DNA of 64,000 bases from Apostichopus japonicus (Eukaryota > Echinodermata > Holothuroidea > Aspidochirotida > Stichopodidae), in the NCBI RefSeq assembly GCF_037975245.1, contig NC_092578.1, positions 2,241,001-2,305,000 on the forward strand. The letters are read 5' to 3'. Below are positions 37,801 to 50,906 of the stretch, in pieces; the stretch's first letter is position 1; each line of letters starts with the position of its first letter. Position numbers and translations under genes: made by a program. The notes below the pieces were generated by a model. The model was not told where the DNA came from and ran no database searches. It saw only the letters and a program-made list of their open reading frames with translations.

Positions 37801-40800
37801 ATTTGGTAAGTACTATGATGTGTCAGCCGTACATTCATGTTACCTGAACAACAATGTGAAAGCCAGAATCATTTTGATCGTAACCAATATGCACTTGTTC
37901 ATGTAGTTAAACTTTTACTGACAATATTACACTAGCTTAATTTCAAAATAATATTTAAACAAAGACAAATAAACCATAACATCTGTAAAGCTTATTGCAC
38001 TGTAAATATTTTAATATATAGTGAATCCAAATGTTCATAAAAATTTTACTCCTAACTTTTATGAAAAAAAGTGAAACACATCTCTGTAATATAATGAATC
38101 CAATTGTTATCAAATTTCCTCATTACTGTGAACACATCTCCTACCATTGCAGTGCTCATTACCTTCCCTTCAAATGATAAACTTTTTCTTTCCTTAAGAC
38201 TGTTGTTAAAGAAAATCTTTCCCCCCCCCTGTCCCAGAGCCTCTCACCCTCACCCTTTCATGCATTATATGATTGTTTTTTTTCTATTCATGTATGAGAC
38301 CCTTCATTAGCTTCTCTGTGTTCTTGTGCAAAATTTCCTCTTGCAATTAACAAGTTTATCTCATAACTCTTTCTACCTTTTCTTCACAGGGTGGATTACC
38401 AGCATGGCTGTTGAAGAACACATCCATAGCCTTACGATCCTCTGATGAAGGTTAGTATTCATCCTAGACAGAAACCAAAACACTTTGATATCAAAACTAA
38501 AACATATGAGCAAATTGCATTATACTACTAAGTCAATATATGAGCTTGTTAGAGTAAGTGTCTAGTATACTGCTAGGTATAATATCAAATTATGGCCAGC
38601 ATTTGGTATTTCCTCAATTGAGAGTCAAAAAAGTTGTCTGTATTTGAAGGTCGTGAGTTCCGAGACCTAAAATACAAATGTACATTGGAAAGAGAGCACT
38701 GATTAGCTTGGTGTAGATATTTAACCAACAATGACAGGTTACCTCTCATTGTTGGTTAAATGTCTACACCGAGTAATCTTGATTTCTAGATCATCTTCTT
38801 ACAGATCAAATGGTCAGTATTAAATCATGTTTATTCATGAAAAGATCTGGCCCCTATTCCAGGGTGTCTACTATGACTATCAGAAACGATTTTGTTTATA
38901 AGTGTCTCTATGTGAGGAGTTGAGACAGCATTGTGGCCTAGTTGATAGAATGGTCAATAGCAAATATCGGGATTTGACGGAATTAGCTAACCCTGGAGTA
39001 CTATCAATCAAATAAATAAAGTGAACACCTTTTCAATTGGTTTCAGTAAGTTTTTGGTTGCAAGCTGCACTGGGGAAGTTGCTAACAGTGTTGCTGAATA
39101 TGTCAAGTTTTTTTTCTGAGATACACCCGTTTGAAATTTATTTAAAGGCCATTGTGAAAGAAGTAGTACACAGCTCTATAATATTTGTAGTGTATTGTAT
39201 CAAATCTTGTTTTAGTTTGTTTATAAGTTGTTTGTGATTTATTGATAAATTTATTTCATCTGTGATTTGTGTATACATAAACTGAACATTTGTTGTCACT
39301 TTAATTGCATATAGGCTACTTTGTGGGTCAGGATTTTACAATAACTCATTCCTAGGTGAATTACCCTTTCTTATTTCCTCAGCTTACTTAGAAGCAGTGG
39401 ATACATGGATGGGAGTTTTGCTACCAAAAATCCAACCTCTCCTTTACCAGAATGGAGGACCAATTATCACTGTGCAGGTCAGAAATCACTCTGCTTGAAG
39501 CTTCCAGCTGATTTAAAATATCCTGCCATATAATATTTATGACGAAAGATACATATTGTTAGGTTGGCCTCTTGTTGTCATACTTGATGGTCTCTCCATA
39601 CACACAAAAATGACTCTAGCTGTCTACAATTAGCTACAGCTAGGTTAATCTGTATGGAAGAGGACACTGAGATATACATTGCTTCCTTATCCCTTCTTCT
39701 CTCACCCCTCTCCAACCCTCCCATCCCCTATCTTTTGATTTATTTATGTAAAAGGGTGTCAAACATCAGTCACTCTGTTCCTTCCCCCAGACCTCCTCCT
39801 TCCTTCCTATCCGTTCCCCCTCCTCCTCCTCCTAGCTTCCTTCCTCTTTTTAACACTTTTTGCTTGCTCACCTTTCGATACAGGTGGAGAATGAGTATGG
39901 GAGCTTTCCAGCTTGTGATTATACCTACTTGAAACATCTTTATCAATTGTTTCGAGAGTACTTGGGACCAGATGTGGTCCTCTTTTCAACTGATGGTGCT
40001 GGTACAGGCTATCTCAAGTGTGGAACTTTGGAAGGAATTTATGCAACAGTTGACTTTGGTCCAGGTAGAAATGTGATTCCATTTGGCTTAACATTGTCAT
40101 TATAAACACTTGTTAAGTTGTTAATTTATAGATTTATACCCACTTGCTCAAAAGATAGTAGTAGTGTTCAGTCTAAGGATTATGTATTTAAAAAAAAAAA
40201 TTAATAGCAGAAAGCTAAATGTCTTTGCTTTTGTTTCTACAAGTTAGCTCATTTTTTTTCTCCATGTAATCCTCCCATATGGTGTTGTTACCTGTTCTCT
40301 CTCCATTTGTTGTAGTTTAAAAAAGATACTGCTATGATCAAAACATCAGCCCCCTTTAACTGGTAACCAACTTATAGTGACAGTAGATAAAGCAGTATAT
40401 TTAGCAATAGTTCTTGTTTGGTCTTTATTGCTGTCTGAAATAATTATTGTTCTTAATTTTTTGTCATTTCAGGAACAAATGTAACCAAAGCTTTCCAGGC
40501 TCAGAGAGCATATGAACCAAGCGGTCCATTGGTAAGAATGGCTCTTTTTTGGGTATTTTTGTAAAGTTTTTGTAAATGTACAAACTTAACTTTTCATAAT
40601 AATTGGATTCTCTGATGCAATGTGGATGTGACAAATGGAACAGAGATAACATTTATAAAATCCTTCAAAAAGTTTCAGTAAAACTAATTGAACCAGTTCT
40701 TGTTATGACCAGATATCACAAATGGAAAGAAAAGGCTAACAGGCCACAAGAATTGAAAATGAAATCTGATAATCTCCTTAGTAATAAGCCTTTATTAAAG

Positions 40801-43800
40801 GTGCTATAACCTTTGGTAAATTTTGATGTTTTCATGGTGATTTACCCCTTTTTCCTTTTCTAAAGCAGATATTGTATATCAAGTCTTTCATATTTTTCAG
40901 CCAGTGTAGTTATATCCAGACTGTTATACTTGTAGTGGTTTAATAACATTGTGTTTAATTGTATTAACATCAACATACTGGTCCTTAGATAGATAAGTGG
41001 AAATAACTAGGGTTGGGGTTTCTATATGTTGTTTATTCATTAATTTTCTCTTTGTCTGGCTGTGGGTTCAAGTAATGTAAAACATAGTCTGTATCAGGTA
41101 TTCTTGGAATTCTCTTCTACTCTGTACCTTGTGTCATATGTCTTGCATTTCTCTCTGTGATTTTACAGGTTAATTCAGAATTCTACACTGGATGGCTTGA
41201 CCACTGGGGCATGAAGCACCAAGTAACATCTATTACTGCTATAACCAAGACCTTAGATGAATTACTGAAAATAGGAGCTAATGTCAATATGTGAGTGATG
41301 TGGAAAACCATTGCATTGTAAGAATTAGTAGAAGTAGGAGTGAAAAGAGGTGCTGAACTTCCATCATGCAATGTGATGGAAGGGTCAGTAGGGGTCAAGA
41401 TTGTGGGGGATGGGGAGGGGAGGGTATAGACTTTAGATTTTGTTTATATTTGATAGGTTATATCTGCTCAACCTCGTAAACTTGTGAGAACAAATATTGA
41501 ACCATGAACCTGAGAGAGAACTTAGTAAATAAGCCATATTTTCTCGCTTTCTTTTTCCTTTAATGTTGGTTTCATCTTTGACTTGTCACACTGATTTTAT
41601 CAGGTACATGTTTGAAGGTGGTACTAACTTTGGATTTTGGAATGGGGCCAATGGAGGAGGCGACAAATTCAACCCGCAGCCAACAAGCTATGACTACAAC
41701 GCTCCCCTCTCTGAGGCTGGTGACCCAACTGAAAAGTACTATGCCATCAGGGACGTTATTTCCAGGGTAAGGAAATTCTCAAGTGGGTTGTGGGTTATTT
41801 CAGTGTATGAGGCAACTCTTCAGTGACAGTTAACTATTCAAATTATCAAAAGTCTCACTCATCTTCATTTAATGACGAGGTGACTGCGTGTAAGGTATTC
41901 ATTTGTTTGAAAGCTGTGCTTCACAAAGAAACACTGGGATGAAAGGAAAATGTCAAAAATACTAATAAGGTGTTTGAATATGTACATATGCCAGTGTGTT
42001 ACACAGATAGGAACAGAATGTTTATGACAAATTATTGTTGTTGAGATTTAACTTCAGATGTTGTACTTACCATTGTTTTCTTCTCTTCATTTCTCTTTCA
42101 TTTGTTTTTGTTGTAATGTTGCTAACTACATTGTAGATGTTTCTCTTAGTTTGTAAAATTTAAATGTTTTGAATCTTTTTTATACTTTCCCAGCATTCAT
42201 CTATACCAGTTGGCAATGATACTGGACCATCGCCTAAATATGGCTACGGTACTATTCAAATGTCACCACAGACAACATTCTACGATGTGCTGGATACATT
42301 ATCCCCTTACGGACCCATTAACACCACTTACCCCATAACCATGGAACAAATGCAACAGGTAACGGCAGTTAAGAGGGCCATAATAAGTATCGTTATGAAT
42401 CATGTCTCAGGATTTATGTATGAACATCGTATGAAATTATTATAATATCACTAACACTTCTTCTCTATGACCCTGTCATACACACAGGGGAATCATTGAG
42501 TGTTTACATTTGTAAATATATATGATGTTTGCCCATTTGTTTATCATAAAATGTTGAAATTTATTATATTCTGTAATCCATACAAATGCTGCTAGACATG
42601 TATGAATTTATTTAGTAAATTTGCTATACAGTAGAGAAATGCAGAAATTTTTCCCTTTTGTTAAAGTAAGGTATTTTCTTTGAAACATTTCTTTCCATCA
42701 TTTGGATAAGCACTTGATCATTCTTTTTGTGGTTGTTTTTGTTGAAATGATGGTTTGCATACATGGATTGAAAGTGAATCATTGCAGTAAATCATCTTAC
42801 TTCTTGGTATCAGGTATTTGTTATTGTTTGAATGAATGAGCTTTACGTTTCTTCCTGTTTCTCCAAATTACTAATTTTTTTCTCCTTTCAGTACTCTGGT
42901 TTCATGCTTTATCAGACAGCAATCCCTTTCAACGTTACCAGTCCATTGTTTCTCAGTTCCACAGCCATCCGAGACAGGGCTTACATCATGATCAACAAGG
43001 TAAGTGACTTCAATTATCCTTTTACCATGGAAATAGTATTCAAAACTGAGAATATTGTTGGCCTTTTTTCAAAACTTAAAAAGCTCTACTTACCCACAAA
43101 GATTCATTACTGGATCACAAGACATCACATTGTATTGTCTTAATACCAGAGCCATGATAAAACAGATTTGAAAATTTTAACAGAAGTATGATATGAACAA
43201 CGGCAGCTATTTTTTTTTATAGATTTTAAAAGCATTTTTAAAATAAAATTACATTTTACCATCATTTGTTCTGTTACAGGTTCCTCAAGGAATTTTGACA
43301 AGGATTGATAATCACAATATGAGTATAAATGCAACAACAGAGGGCGACATTTTAGATATATTTGTGGAGTCACAGGGTCATCTCAATTATGGGCCTGACT
43401 TGGCTGATCCAAAGGTGAGTGTAAACAATGGTCCGCATTGACACAAAGTGGGTTGTGTTTTGATGTTTCCTGAGATTTTGCCAGGCTTTGAAAATTTATC
43501 AATTTATCTACAGTATTTGGAGCTTGCCAATGTTGATCAATTAAGTTCTTTTTTTTGGTAAGATCATGTCTATAGTCCAAGGTAACTTTTTTTGCATTCT
43601 GAGCATCAATTATGAGTGGTGGGTTGTTGTTGAGTCCTCATGGGAGATTCTGGGTTGTGGACCTAAACTTCTGTGGACCGTAGGTGTGAAGTAATGCTTT
43701 AGCTTGACTTTATTGGGAAGACATCTGAAGTTGAGCATATGGCCATGTAAAACATTTGTGTTTCTTGATGTACAGTGTAAAGGTCTACAGCTATTCTTTT

Positions 43801-45589
43801 AAAAACATTTGGTACATTGATGTGAGTAACATACATTTCCAGTTGAATCTTGTGGAAAGCCAAAGTTGAAAAACAGGGAGTAAAACCTATAGCCATTTGT
43901 GGGTTTCTTGTGGGAGCTAGTATTCATGTTAGTATTTTCCTATCTACGGTTGTCCAATATGGTACTCAGATTTTACATCAATATGTAAAGCATTGCTTCT
44001 CCATGATAAGAAATATTACCGATATTGGATAAAACGATCCTTTTCTTTTGCTCTCTCTCTCTTCTGATGCAGGGTATCTTTGGTAATGTCACATTAAATG
44101 GTACGGTGCTAACTAACTGGTCAATTTATTCATTAGACTTTGACCGAGTGATGCCACTGCTGTTGAAAAAGAGAACTAAGTATCCATACATTAACAAACA
44201 GAAGGTAAAAGATGATGCACCCTTTCAAGTACCATCATTTTACGTAGGGACCCTTCCGGATCTCGCTGTCATAAATCCTCCTCAAGATACCTTCCTAAGG
44301 ACCACCGGCTGGACAAAGGTATGTTCTTATGATTTGATTGGCTGCACAATATTATATTACTTGTCGTCCTGGTAGAACATGTAATTATCATATAAGAGAG
44401 TATTCAGTTACTTTACTGCTAGGGGCAGAGTAAATGTTGGTTAGAGCAAAGAGACAGACGGTATCATAATGTTACCGTACCTAGAATAGACAATGCATAG
44501 GGCAGGCTGGTTTAGATGGTTAAAGGCATTGAAGACTCTCCCCAAACTGTGTATTGACTGTACACTAGTTTCTAATTACCGACGGTATCAAGCTGTGTGT
44601 GTAGTTTCTGGTATCGATGGTGGTGTTTGTTACACCTCATTTGAAACTGGGTCAGATTACCGGCATGAGATGTTTCTTTGTGCGCGAGTCTTTACTCCCT
44701 TTAAGCCTTAGACTTAGGTGTCTGCATATCGGATACTAAGGTACAGAATGTTGGCTACTTTTTCTTTCGTGGACCGGATTGAAATCTTTGGCTGGCCAAA
44801 TTTTCCAGCAGGCCTGCCTATTGAGAAACCCAGTAATCGATGGTAATAATTGTGTTTATGCATGGCTTCTCATGTACATTGGGTATCCCCACAATATTCC
44901 TTTATAGCAACATACTCAGGGGCTGTTGTATGTTTGAGCAACATCCTCAGGGGATGTTGTGTGTTTGAGCAACATCGCATGTGATGTTGTGTGTTTGAAC
45001 AACATCCTCAAGGGATGTTGTGTGTTTGAGCAACATCCTCAGGGGATGTTGTGTGTTTTTTTTCAGAGATGTGAATATCTATAAACTCAGTTAGTTATTC
45101 CCAAAGTTTATAAACAGTCAACAGGACTAAATGCTTGACTTGACTCATAAGTCAGATCAGAATGCTCTAGTTTAACTCATCTTTATACCCACTCTAATAC
45201 ATATTCAGATTTCTGTGTCTCATTCTGAAATATCAATTGATATTAAGATGTTATTTTTATGATACCACTTTAGTATAAATCACTAACTCTCACCTATAGT
45301 AAGCATAATTATTGCCTACCATTTTCATTTTCATTCATAGGGTCAGGCATACATCAATGGATTTAACTTGGGACGATACTGGCCAATGAAGGGACCACAG
45401 GTCACCCTTTATGTTCCAGCCAGCATCTTACATGCAAGTCCGAAGATAAATAAACTGCTACTCTTTGAACTAGAGGGTGCACCATGCAGTCCAGAGCAGT
45501 TGTGTACGATTGAATTCATTGACCGACCAATTATAAATGGAACAGTGCATCAGAAAGACTTTATTGGCGGCAAATGGTCAAACTTCTAA
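34816..45589 (+). CDS. GLB1: Lysosomal beta-galactosidase, glycoside hydrolase family 35
   Basis: Removes terminal beta-linked galactose from gangliosides, glycoproteins and keratan sulfate in lysosomes. Fourteen exons: 34816-34887, 36601-36770, 37655-37805, 38390-38450, 39383-39477, 39884-40064, 40473-40531, 41169-41290, 41604-41766, 42194-42358, 42892-42999, 43280-43414, 44073-44318, 45341-45589. All phases join, giving 658 aa (human 677). Exon 1 is a signal peptide ([20 protein letters not shown]). The catalytic barrel has [27 protein letters not shown] and the GH35 signature [13 protein letters not shown], with acid/base E187 (human E188). The nucleophile is E267 in NSEFYTGW (human E268). 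C-terminal beta domains keep [19 protein letters not shown] and the end ELEGAPC...IEFIDRP. Several N-glycosylation sequons are visible. The human C-terminal extension is shortened to about 15 residues after the last conserved motif. GLB1-like paralogues are possible, but the residues match GLB1 best. Confidence 0.96.
35445..36053. mobile_element. Non-autonomous DNA transposon (593 bp) with 8-bp target duplication, GLB1 intron 1
   Basis: The element spans 35453-36045 and is flanked by perfect 8-bp direct repeats GACATCTA (35445-35452 and 36046-36053). Its ends are inverted repeats: GGGTGTTACTAAAACGAATG on the left and GGGACAAACTAAAACGAATG on the complement of the right. The CGAATGACA motif recurs several times inside each end, in opposite orientation. 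There is no transposase frame. Eight-bp duplications occur in hAT, P and Zisupton/KDZ elements; the superfamily is not settled. Confidence 0.88.
37168..37212. repeat. Near-perfect palindrome, GLB1 intron 2
   Basis: Arms of 17 identical bases (TACCAGGGAGTTGTTAT), extended by a further partly matched GTAG/GTAC, flank a 3-base loop TCC. This could form a tight hairpin in DNA or in the pre-mRNA. Confidence 0.9.
38702..38777. repeat. Hairpin-forming inverted repeat, GLB1 intron 4
   Basis: The left arm 38702-38734 pairs with the right arm 38746-38777 over about 32 positions, with two mismatches and one bulge. It includes an uninterrupted 17-base match ATTTAACCAACAATGA and flanking bases. The loop is 11 bases. 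Confidence 0.92.
44907..45056. repeat. 31-bp tandem repeat, 5 copies, each a mini-hairpin, GLB1 intron 13
   Basis: The unit is GCAACATCCTCAGGGGATGT followed by TGTGTGTTTGA. Within each unit CAACATCC pairs with GGATGTTG, so each copy is also self-complementary. Confidence 0.93.
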
Positions 45590-47239
45590 CACTGTTGTAG
45601 ATAATGTACTCGTCTGTGCTATATTGGATTGAGAGGGCAGAAAAGTAAGGTTAACCAGTGACCCTGGGGGAAAGTTGAGTTATTTTGTTCTATTTCACCT
45701 GAAAGAATGCAGATACTTTTATAACTCCCCAAAGGAACCTTCCCTTACCCTCCACCCTCCCCCTTCAGTCACCTCTCTTATTTTCACATCTTTAATAACT
45801 TTGAAGCTTATGTAGTGATTCAGATTGTTTCGATGTGGCAGATTTCTGGATTCTCTCGGTGTAGTAATTGACATGTTACATACAAATGCATGTAGGTTAC
45901 AGTCTAGATGTAACAGGCCTTGAGTGCGGATCAAGTCCTGTTTGGATTTTTGTGCACAGGCTCCATCTTGTCGGACTTTACTTAAAAAGGAACAGGTATA
46001 TTTTTTGTGTTATAAAAATGGTTATTCAGACTGAAATCTAGTCCAAAGATATATTTCTTATTTACCATGAGATGGTAAGACTAATTAAAACTATATTCAA
46101 CTTAATACAAAAAAGACCAGAAATATTAAACTTACATTTTTTTCTTCCTTTTTATACATTATTTCTAACGGAAGTTCCTATAACTTGTTATGATCTCATG
46201 ACATTGAATCATCAAAAGACACAAGTTAGTATTGTATGTAAATATAGGGATATGTAAATAAGCAGTGCTAGGTTAAGATGAAACCAAAAAGCTATCAATA
46301 TCATGTAATGAGGTAAGACAATTTACTGTTACATAATGTGCACTCGCCCCAAGGTCCAGCTCATTTGATCATTTTTACGTACAACACTCTTCATTTTAAA
46401 GATGTCATGTGATATGTAGGATGGCTAAACGGTATCTTTACACAACCCCTATCGTTGCATTCTGTGTTGTACTTATGTAGCTGAACCTTGGGACGCCATA
46501 GTTGCTGTGTTTGCGCGCAAACTTATAACCGCTAATGGCTTAAAATCTGTGTGAAAAGAAATTGAGGCACTTTCATGAACTACGTCACTCATTTACTGGA
46601 AATGTACTTTATTATTAATTAAAGATTTCATGCGTGTGTAATGTTAGGGAAACTTCCCCTTGCTTCCTGCATTTTGACTGACAGTCTTTTATGATATAAA
46701 TCTATAATATAGTTGAAGGATAAATGTTAACCACAGAGCAAAACCAGAGAGATGGTCAGTACTTTTGTTTTCAGAAGAACCTTTGTGCTGATAACATCAC
46801 AAAGTATAACTGTATACCACCCTACAACCTGAAGTTAAGGTTTCTCAGAAGATTAAATGAAGAACAAATAGACTATTATATTGTTTCTAAAATATTAGTT
46901 GCTAATGTGTCTGCTATTAGCTTACAGCCTTATGGTCTTATGTGTAAACGGTGAGACCAAATATAATATCAGTTTGGTGTAAAATTTATTTTAGGAATCT
47001 TTCTGGTTAGACCAGGGATACATCTGTAATAGAGATGTTATTATCAGGAATGCCTGAAGATGAAGATGTTTAAAAGTTGATAACAAATAGCTGCTTCAGA
47101 AAAGGAATGAAAAGAGAGGAAACAATGGAAGTTGGTATGTTGGAACAATGTTGTGAAGTAGAAGATGAGGCTTGAACAATTACAATGACAGTTTTGTTGG
47201 TCAAAATTCTGTTATCAAATTGTTATTATATGACAAGTG

Positions 47240-47390
47240 TGTTTATTGTATGTAAATCTCACTATAAATATTCATGATGTTATCAAATAGATCCTTCACC
47301 CTTCCCCCCCCCCAAGTGTCTTTATTGTATGTAAATCACACTATAAATATTCATGATGTTATCAAATAGATCCTCCCCCCCCCCCCCCGT
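47240..47390. repeat. About 77-bp duplication, 2 copies ending in C-runs
   Basis: The block GTGTTTATTGTATGTAAATC (about 47240) with ACTATAAATATTCATGATGT and ATCAAATAGATCC is repeated from about 47317. Each copy ends in a poly-C tract. The copies differ at a few positions. Confidence 0.92.
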
Positions 47391-48113
47391 TGCTAAATTC
47401 ATGTCATAGGTCATGTCATAAACTATGAAATTTGCGTTTCTAATCACTTATATGAAAAGCAGGCAAAATTCTAATGTATTTTACGTAATTTAAAAGTCTT
47501 TCATTTTCTACTGTTACAATGCTATTTTGAATACACAAATGCTTATACTGCACTTACACACCTCAAGTCAAGGAGTTTTCCTTTTATGGTTTCATTAACA
47601 TAATCATGTTTGAAAGTTAATAATCTTTCTGCTGTATTCCCTTTTAATTTTGAGTTTCATTCTTAGATGAAGTTTGACTTACAAATACACTATCCAATCA
47701 ATCAAGTGGCTAGGGCATGCCCACTTAAGAGGGCTGTTTGTGTTAATATTCATAAATATACAGTTGAATCTTCTGATTATCTGTTTGAGCTATTCCTGGT
47801 AGATTTGTTGAGACTGGGGACCAAATGCAAAACTAGGCTGCTTTAAAGTGATTCCAGAGCCAACTTTAATTTGTGTGTGTGGGATAGGAAGTGGGGAAGG
47901 ATGGGTTACCGATTATGAGAGAAACCTACCGGTATAGTCACATCCAATCATGAATACCATTGGAATGGGAACAGAGTAATGGAACTGATGGACTGTAGTA
48001 ATTTGTTCCCCCATCTAACCTCCACCCCTCCCCCTCCAGGTTAATCCCCTTGTCTGGATATCGTATATATTATTTTCATGTACAGGTCAACACGTACAGT
48101 AAGATGCGGTAAT

Positions 48114-49236
48114 CTAATCACGGGGTCTGCCCGATATTCATAAGGTCCGCTAAGTTCATACGGGTCATTGTTCATAAGGTTCGTTATTCATAACATGCAT
48201 TTTTTTCGATAAAGAGGTTCGCTATTCATAATGGAAATAAAGGTTCGTTATTCATAATAAAAAAGGATCATAATTCATAAGGTTCGGTATTCATAATGGA
48301 AACAAAGGTTCGATATTCATAATGGGCAAAACGGTTCGATATCCATAATGGACAAAAAGGTTCGTTATTCATAATGGGACAAAGGGTTCGATATTCATAA
48401 TAGAACAAAGGGTTCGTAATCCATAATAGACAAAAAGGTTCATTATTCATTATAGGAAGAAAGGTTCATTATTCATAATAGGAAGAAAGGTCCGATATTC
48501 ATAATCGATGAAAAGGTTCGTAATCCGTAATGTGAAAAAAGTTCGTTATTCATAATAGGAGAGAGTGCGTCATACAAGTGCAAAGACGTCCTCCATTTTC
48601 GCGGACGCCCATAATGTTCAACCAGTGGCCTCAGCAGACTTTTTATTCGGGGGGGGGCAACAGGTCTATGGGGGGGGGGCACCACCAGATGGTGGCAGAT
48701 GCATAGTTTTGCAGAGAATATGAGCCACACACTATCAAGACCATGCTTCACCCTACCCCCTGCAGCAAAACCTACATTTTCGACATATTCCTTTGGGCCA
48801 GTCCTCTCTCCTTCCTGTATTTCGCATATTTGTACGTTTCCTAAAGGGGTCCTTTCCTCATTGTGAATGATACCGAACCTTTTTGGCTAGGCCTATTATG
48901 AATAACGGACCCTTTGTTCCATTATGAATATCGAACCTTTTTGTCTATTATGGATTACGAACCCTTTGCTCTATTATGAATATCGAACCCTTCGTCCTAT
49001 TATGAATAACGAGCCTTTTTTTCACCATTATGAATATCGAACCCTTTTACCAATTATGAACAACGAACCTTTTTCACCATTATGAATATCGAACCTTATG
49101 AACTATGAACCGTTTTGCTCATTATGAATAGCGAACCTTAGCCTATGAACAATGAACCTTATGGATAATGACCCTTATGAACAATGAACCTTATGAATAT
49201 AGCACCTTATGAATATCGGGCTGTCACCCTAATCAC
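48114..49236. mobile_element. Foldback-like DNA transposon (1107 bp) with long repeat-filled inverted ends
   Basis: The element spans 48122-49228 with perfect 8-bp flanking duplications CTAATCAC (48114-48121 and 49229-49236). Terminal repeats are GGGGTCTGCCCGATATTCAT on the left and GGTGACAGCCCGATATTCAT on the complement of the right. Each end extends for about 380-450 bp as degenerate 20-25-bp units of GGTTCGATATTCATAATGG plus an A-rich spacer. The units are direct within an arm and inverted between arms. The roughly 280-bp core (about 48570-48850) is unrelated and contains two G-runs. No transposase frame. The layout recalls Foldback/Galileo elements; superfamily uncertain. Confidence 0.93.
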
Positions 49237-50906
49237 AGCGGTATACATAGCTAATATGCTGCAGACAATCTTTTGTATTGTGATCGCACGGAATGTTTGC
49301 CCTAGTCTGCTGTCCCCCTATACAAGTGTCAAGGATGCATTTAGAATAAAAGACGATTAAGTTTTAATGAAGAATTGCAATTGCGTGTGTTAGCATTCTT
49401 TACATGAAGTCCTAGATGGTGAATTTCTGTCTCCCCTAATCCTCTTATGCCTCTAAACTATTTATTTATTTGTTCTTGGAATACGTCAAGAGTTATTAAT
49501 CTGGCAATGAAATAACGGACTCGAACACAAACTTTCGAACCGAATTGACCACCGGAAACACCAAGAGCATGATGAAATCAAGAGTCAATCACTTAAGGAT
49601 ATTTTCACTTTCTCAGACTAGGAAGAAGGACAGATCTCCGCAACAAAATGGTGGTAATTAGTAATCATGTATAGGTTACAGTTTCAACATAATAATGATA
49701 AAATCTTCTTACACAAACATTTTTTAAATAAAAGAATTATACTTCAGTGCCCGAGACGTGAAACAACCTGGTTAAGATACACTGACTTTGTTCCATTAGT
49801 AACATATGGATTAAATACTGTGATCGACTATAGGTATAACGAATAACTCAATGTATTCTATTGTCATACTTTTTTTCCGGGGGAGGGGGCAGGTGGAGGG
49901 GGACTCTAAGACAAAGTTACATGGAAGTCGTTATAAAATCATGGATCCGCCCGTGAAGCTATTGATTTATTGATGCCTATGTTTCTCTCAGTGACCGGCA
50001 TCCTTTTCTTTGACTCTTACCCATCATTCGGAAACTATAACGAACACTGGAGTCGATCTGTAGCTTCCCTCTGGAAATTCAAAGAAATCAAGTAAAAGGG
50101 AACCAAATAGCAAAAACAAAAACACTGTGCTCTCTCGTCACAGAAATAGTTAACAGGTGCAACTTTAATTGACTGTACGGTACATGTTAAGCAGGTCATG
50201 AACTTATAAACTTCCGGCACAATACAATAAGTGAAACAAAGAACAATGAATGAAACGGCGCGCGCGTCTTAATTTTGAAGACACAGGTGTGTCAGTGATG
50301 TAAACATCCCATGTGTGTTTATTATAAAGTGTATACGAAACAGGTTGGATGCATTAATTAAGCAGTCGATTTAAAAACCATCACAGACGGCTGAAGCCTG
50401 AATAAATGAGGTCTTTAACTCAGGGACGCTACCAATGTTTTGCAGTAGTATACTGTTTTAGTGTAAAAAGAGGCATATATGCTAATAATTTAGCATACTG
50501 ATGTAACACGTTAGTAGCGCCTTTGATTCAATCATCAACAGCCTCAGAGGGACAACACACAGTTATACCTTCCTTTGTGTAATGATAAGCGTCAACCATC
50601 CTGCCATCGATCAAGGACTAAAAGTTTAGCTGTTACTGCCAGAAAGTCGATCTTCACTACTTAAACTTTAAGGTGGAGTATTGAAGGTCTATGGTTTGGT
50701 AAGCCGCAGTCAACAACGAAGACCAAACGAATGTTGGGGAATTTTACATATTTATTCTCAGTCTTGACAAGTTGGCACCCGGTCATCGTTCTTGTCCGTA
50801 CGATTTACTAACCAAGAGTAACCAAGCCGGATGACGTCCACTTTAAACACCCAAACAGCCCGAAGAGTAAGTATGAATAGCCGAGTGCACTTATAATTTC
50901 TATATA

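Noticed and set aside
38930-39020. tRNA-like head (TGGCCTAGTTG) with AAATAAATAAA tail on the plus strand
   Set aside because: An A-box-like start is present but no convincing B box; could be a decayed SINE, too weak to call.
46724-46954. 76-codon open frame downstream of GLB1
   Set aside because: No recognised domain and AT-rich codon use; possibly chance within the GLB1 3' flank.
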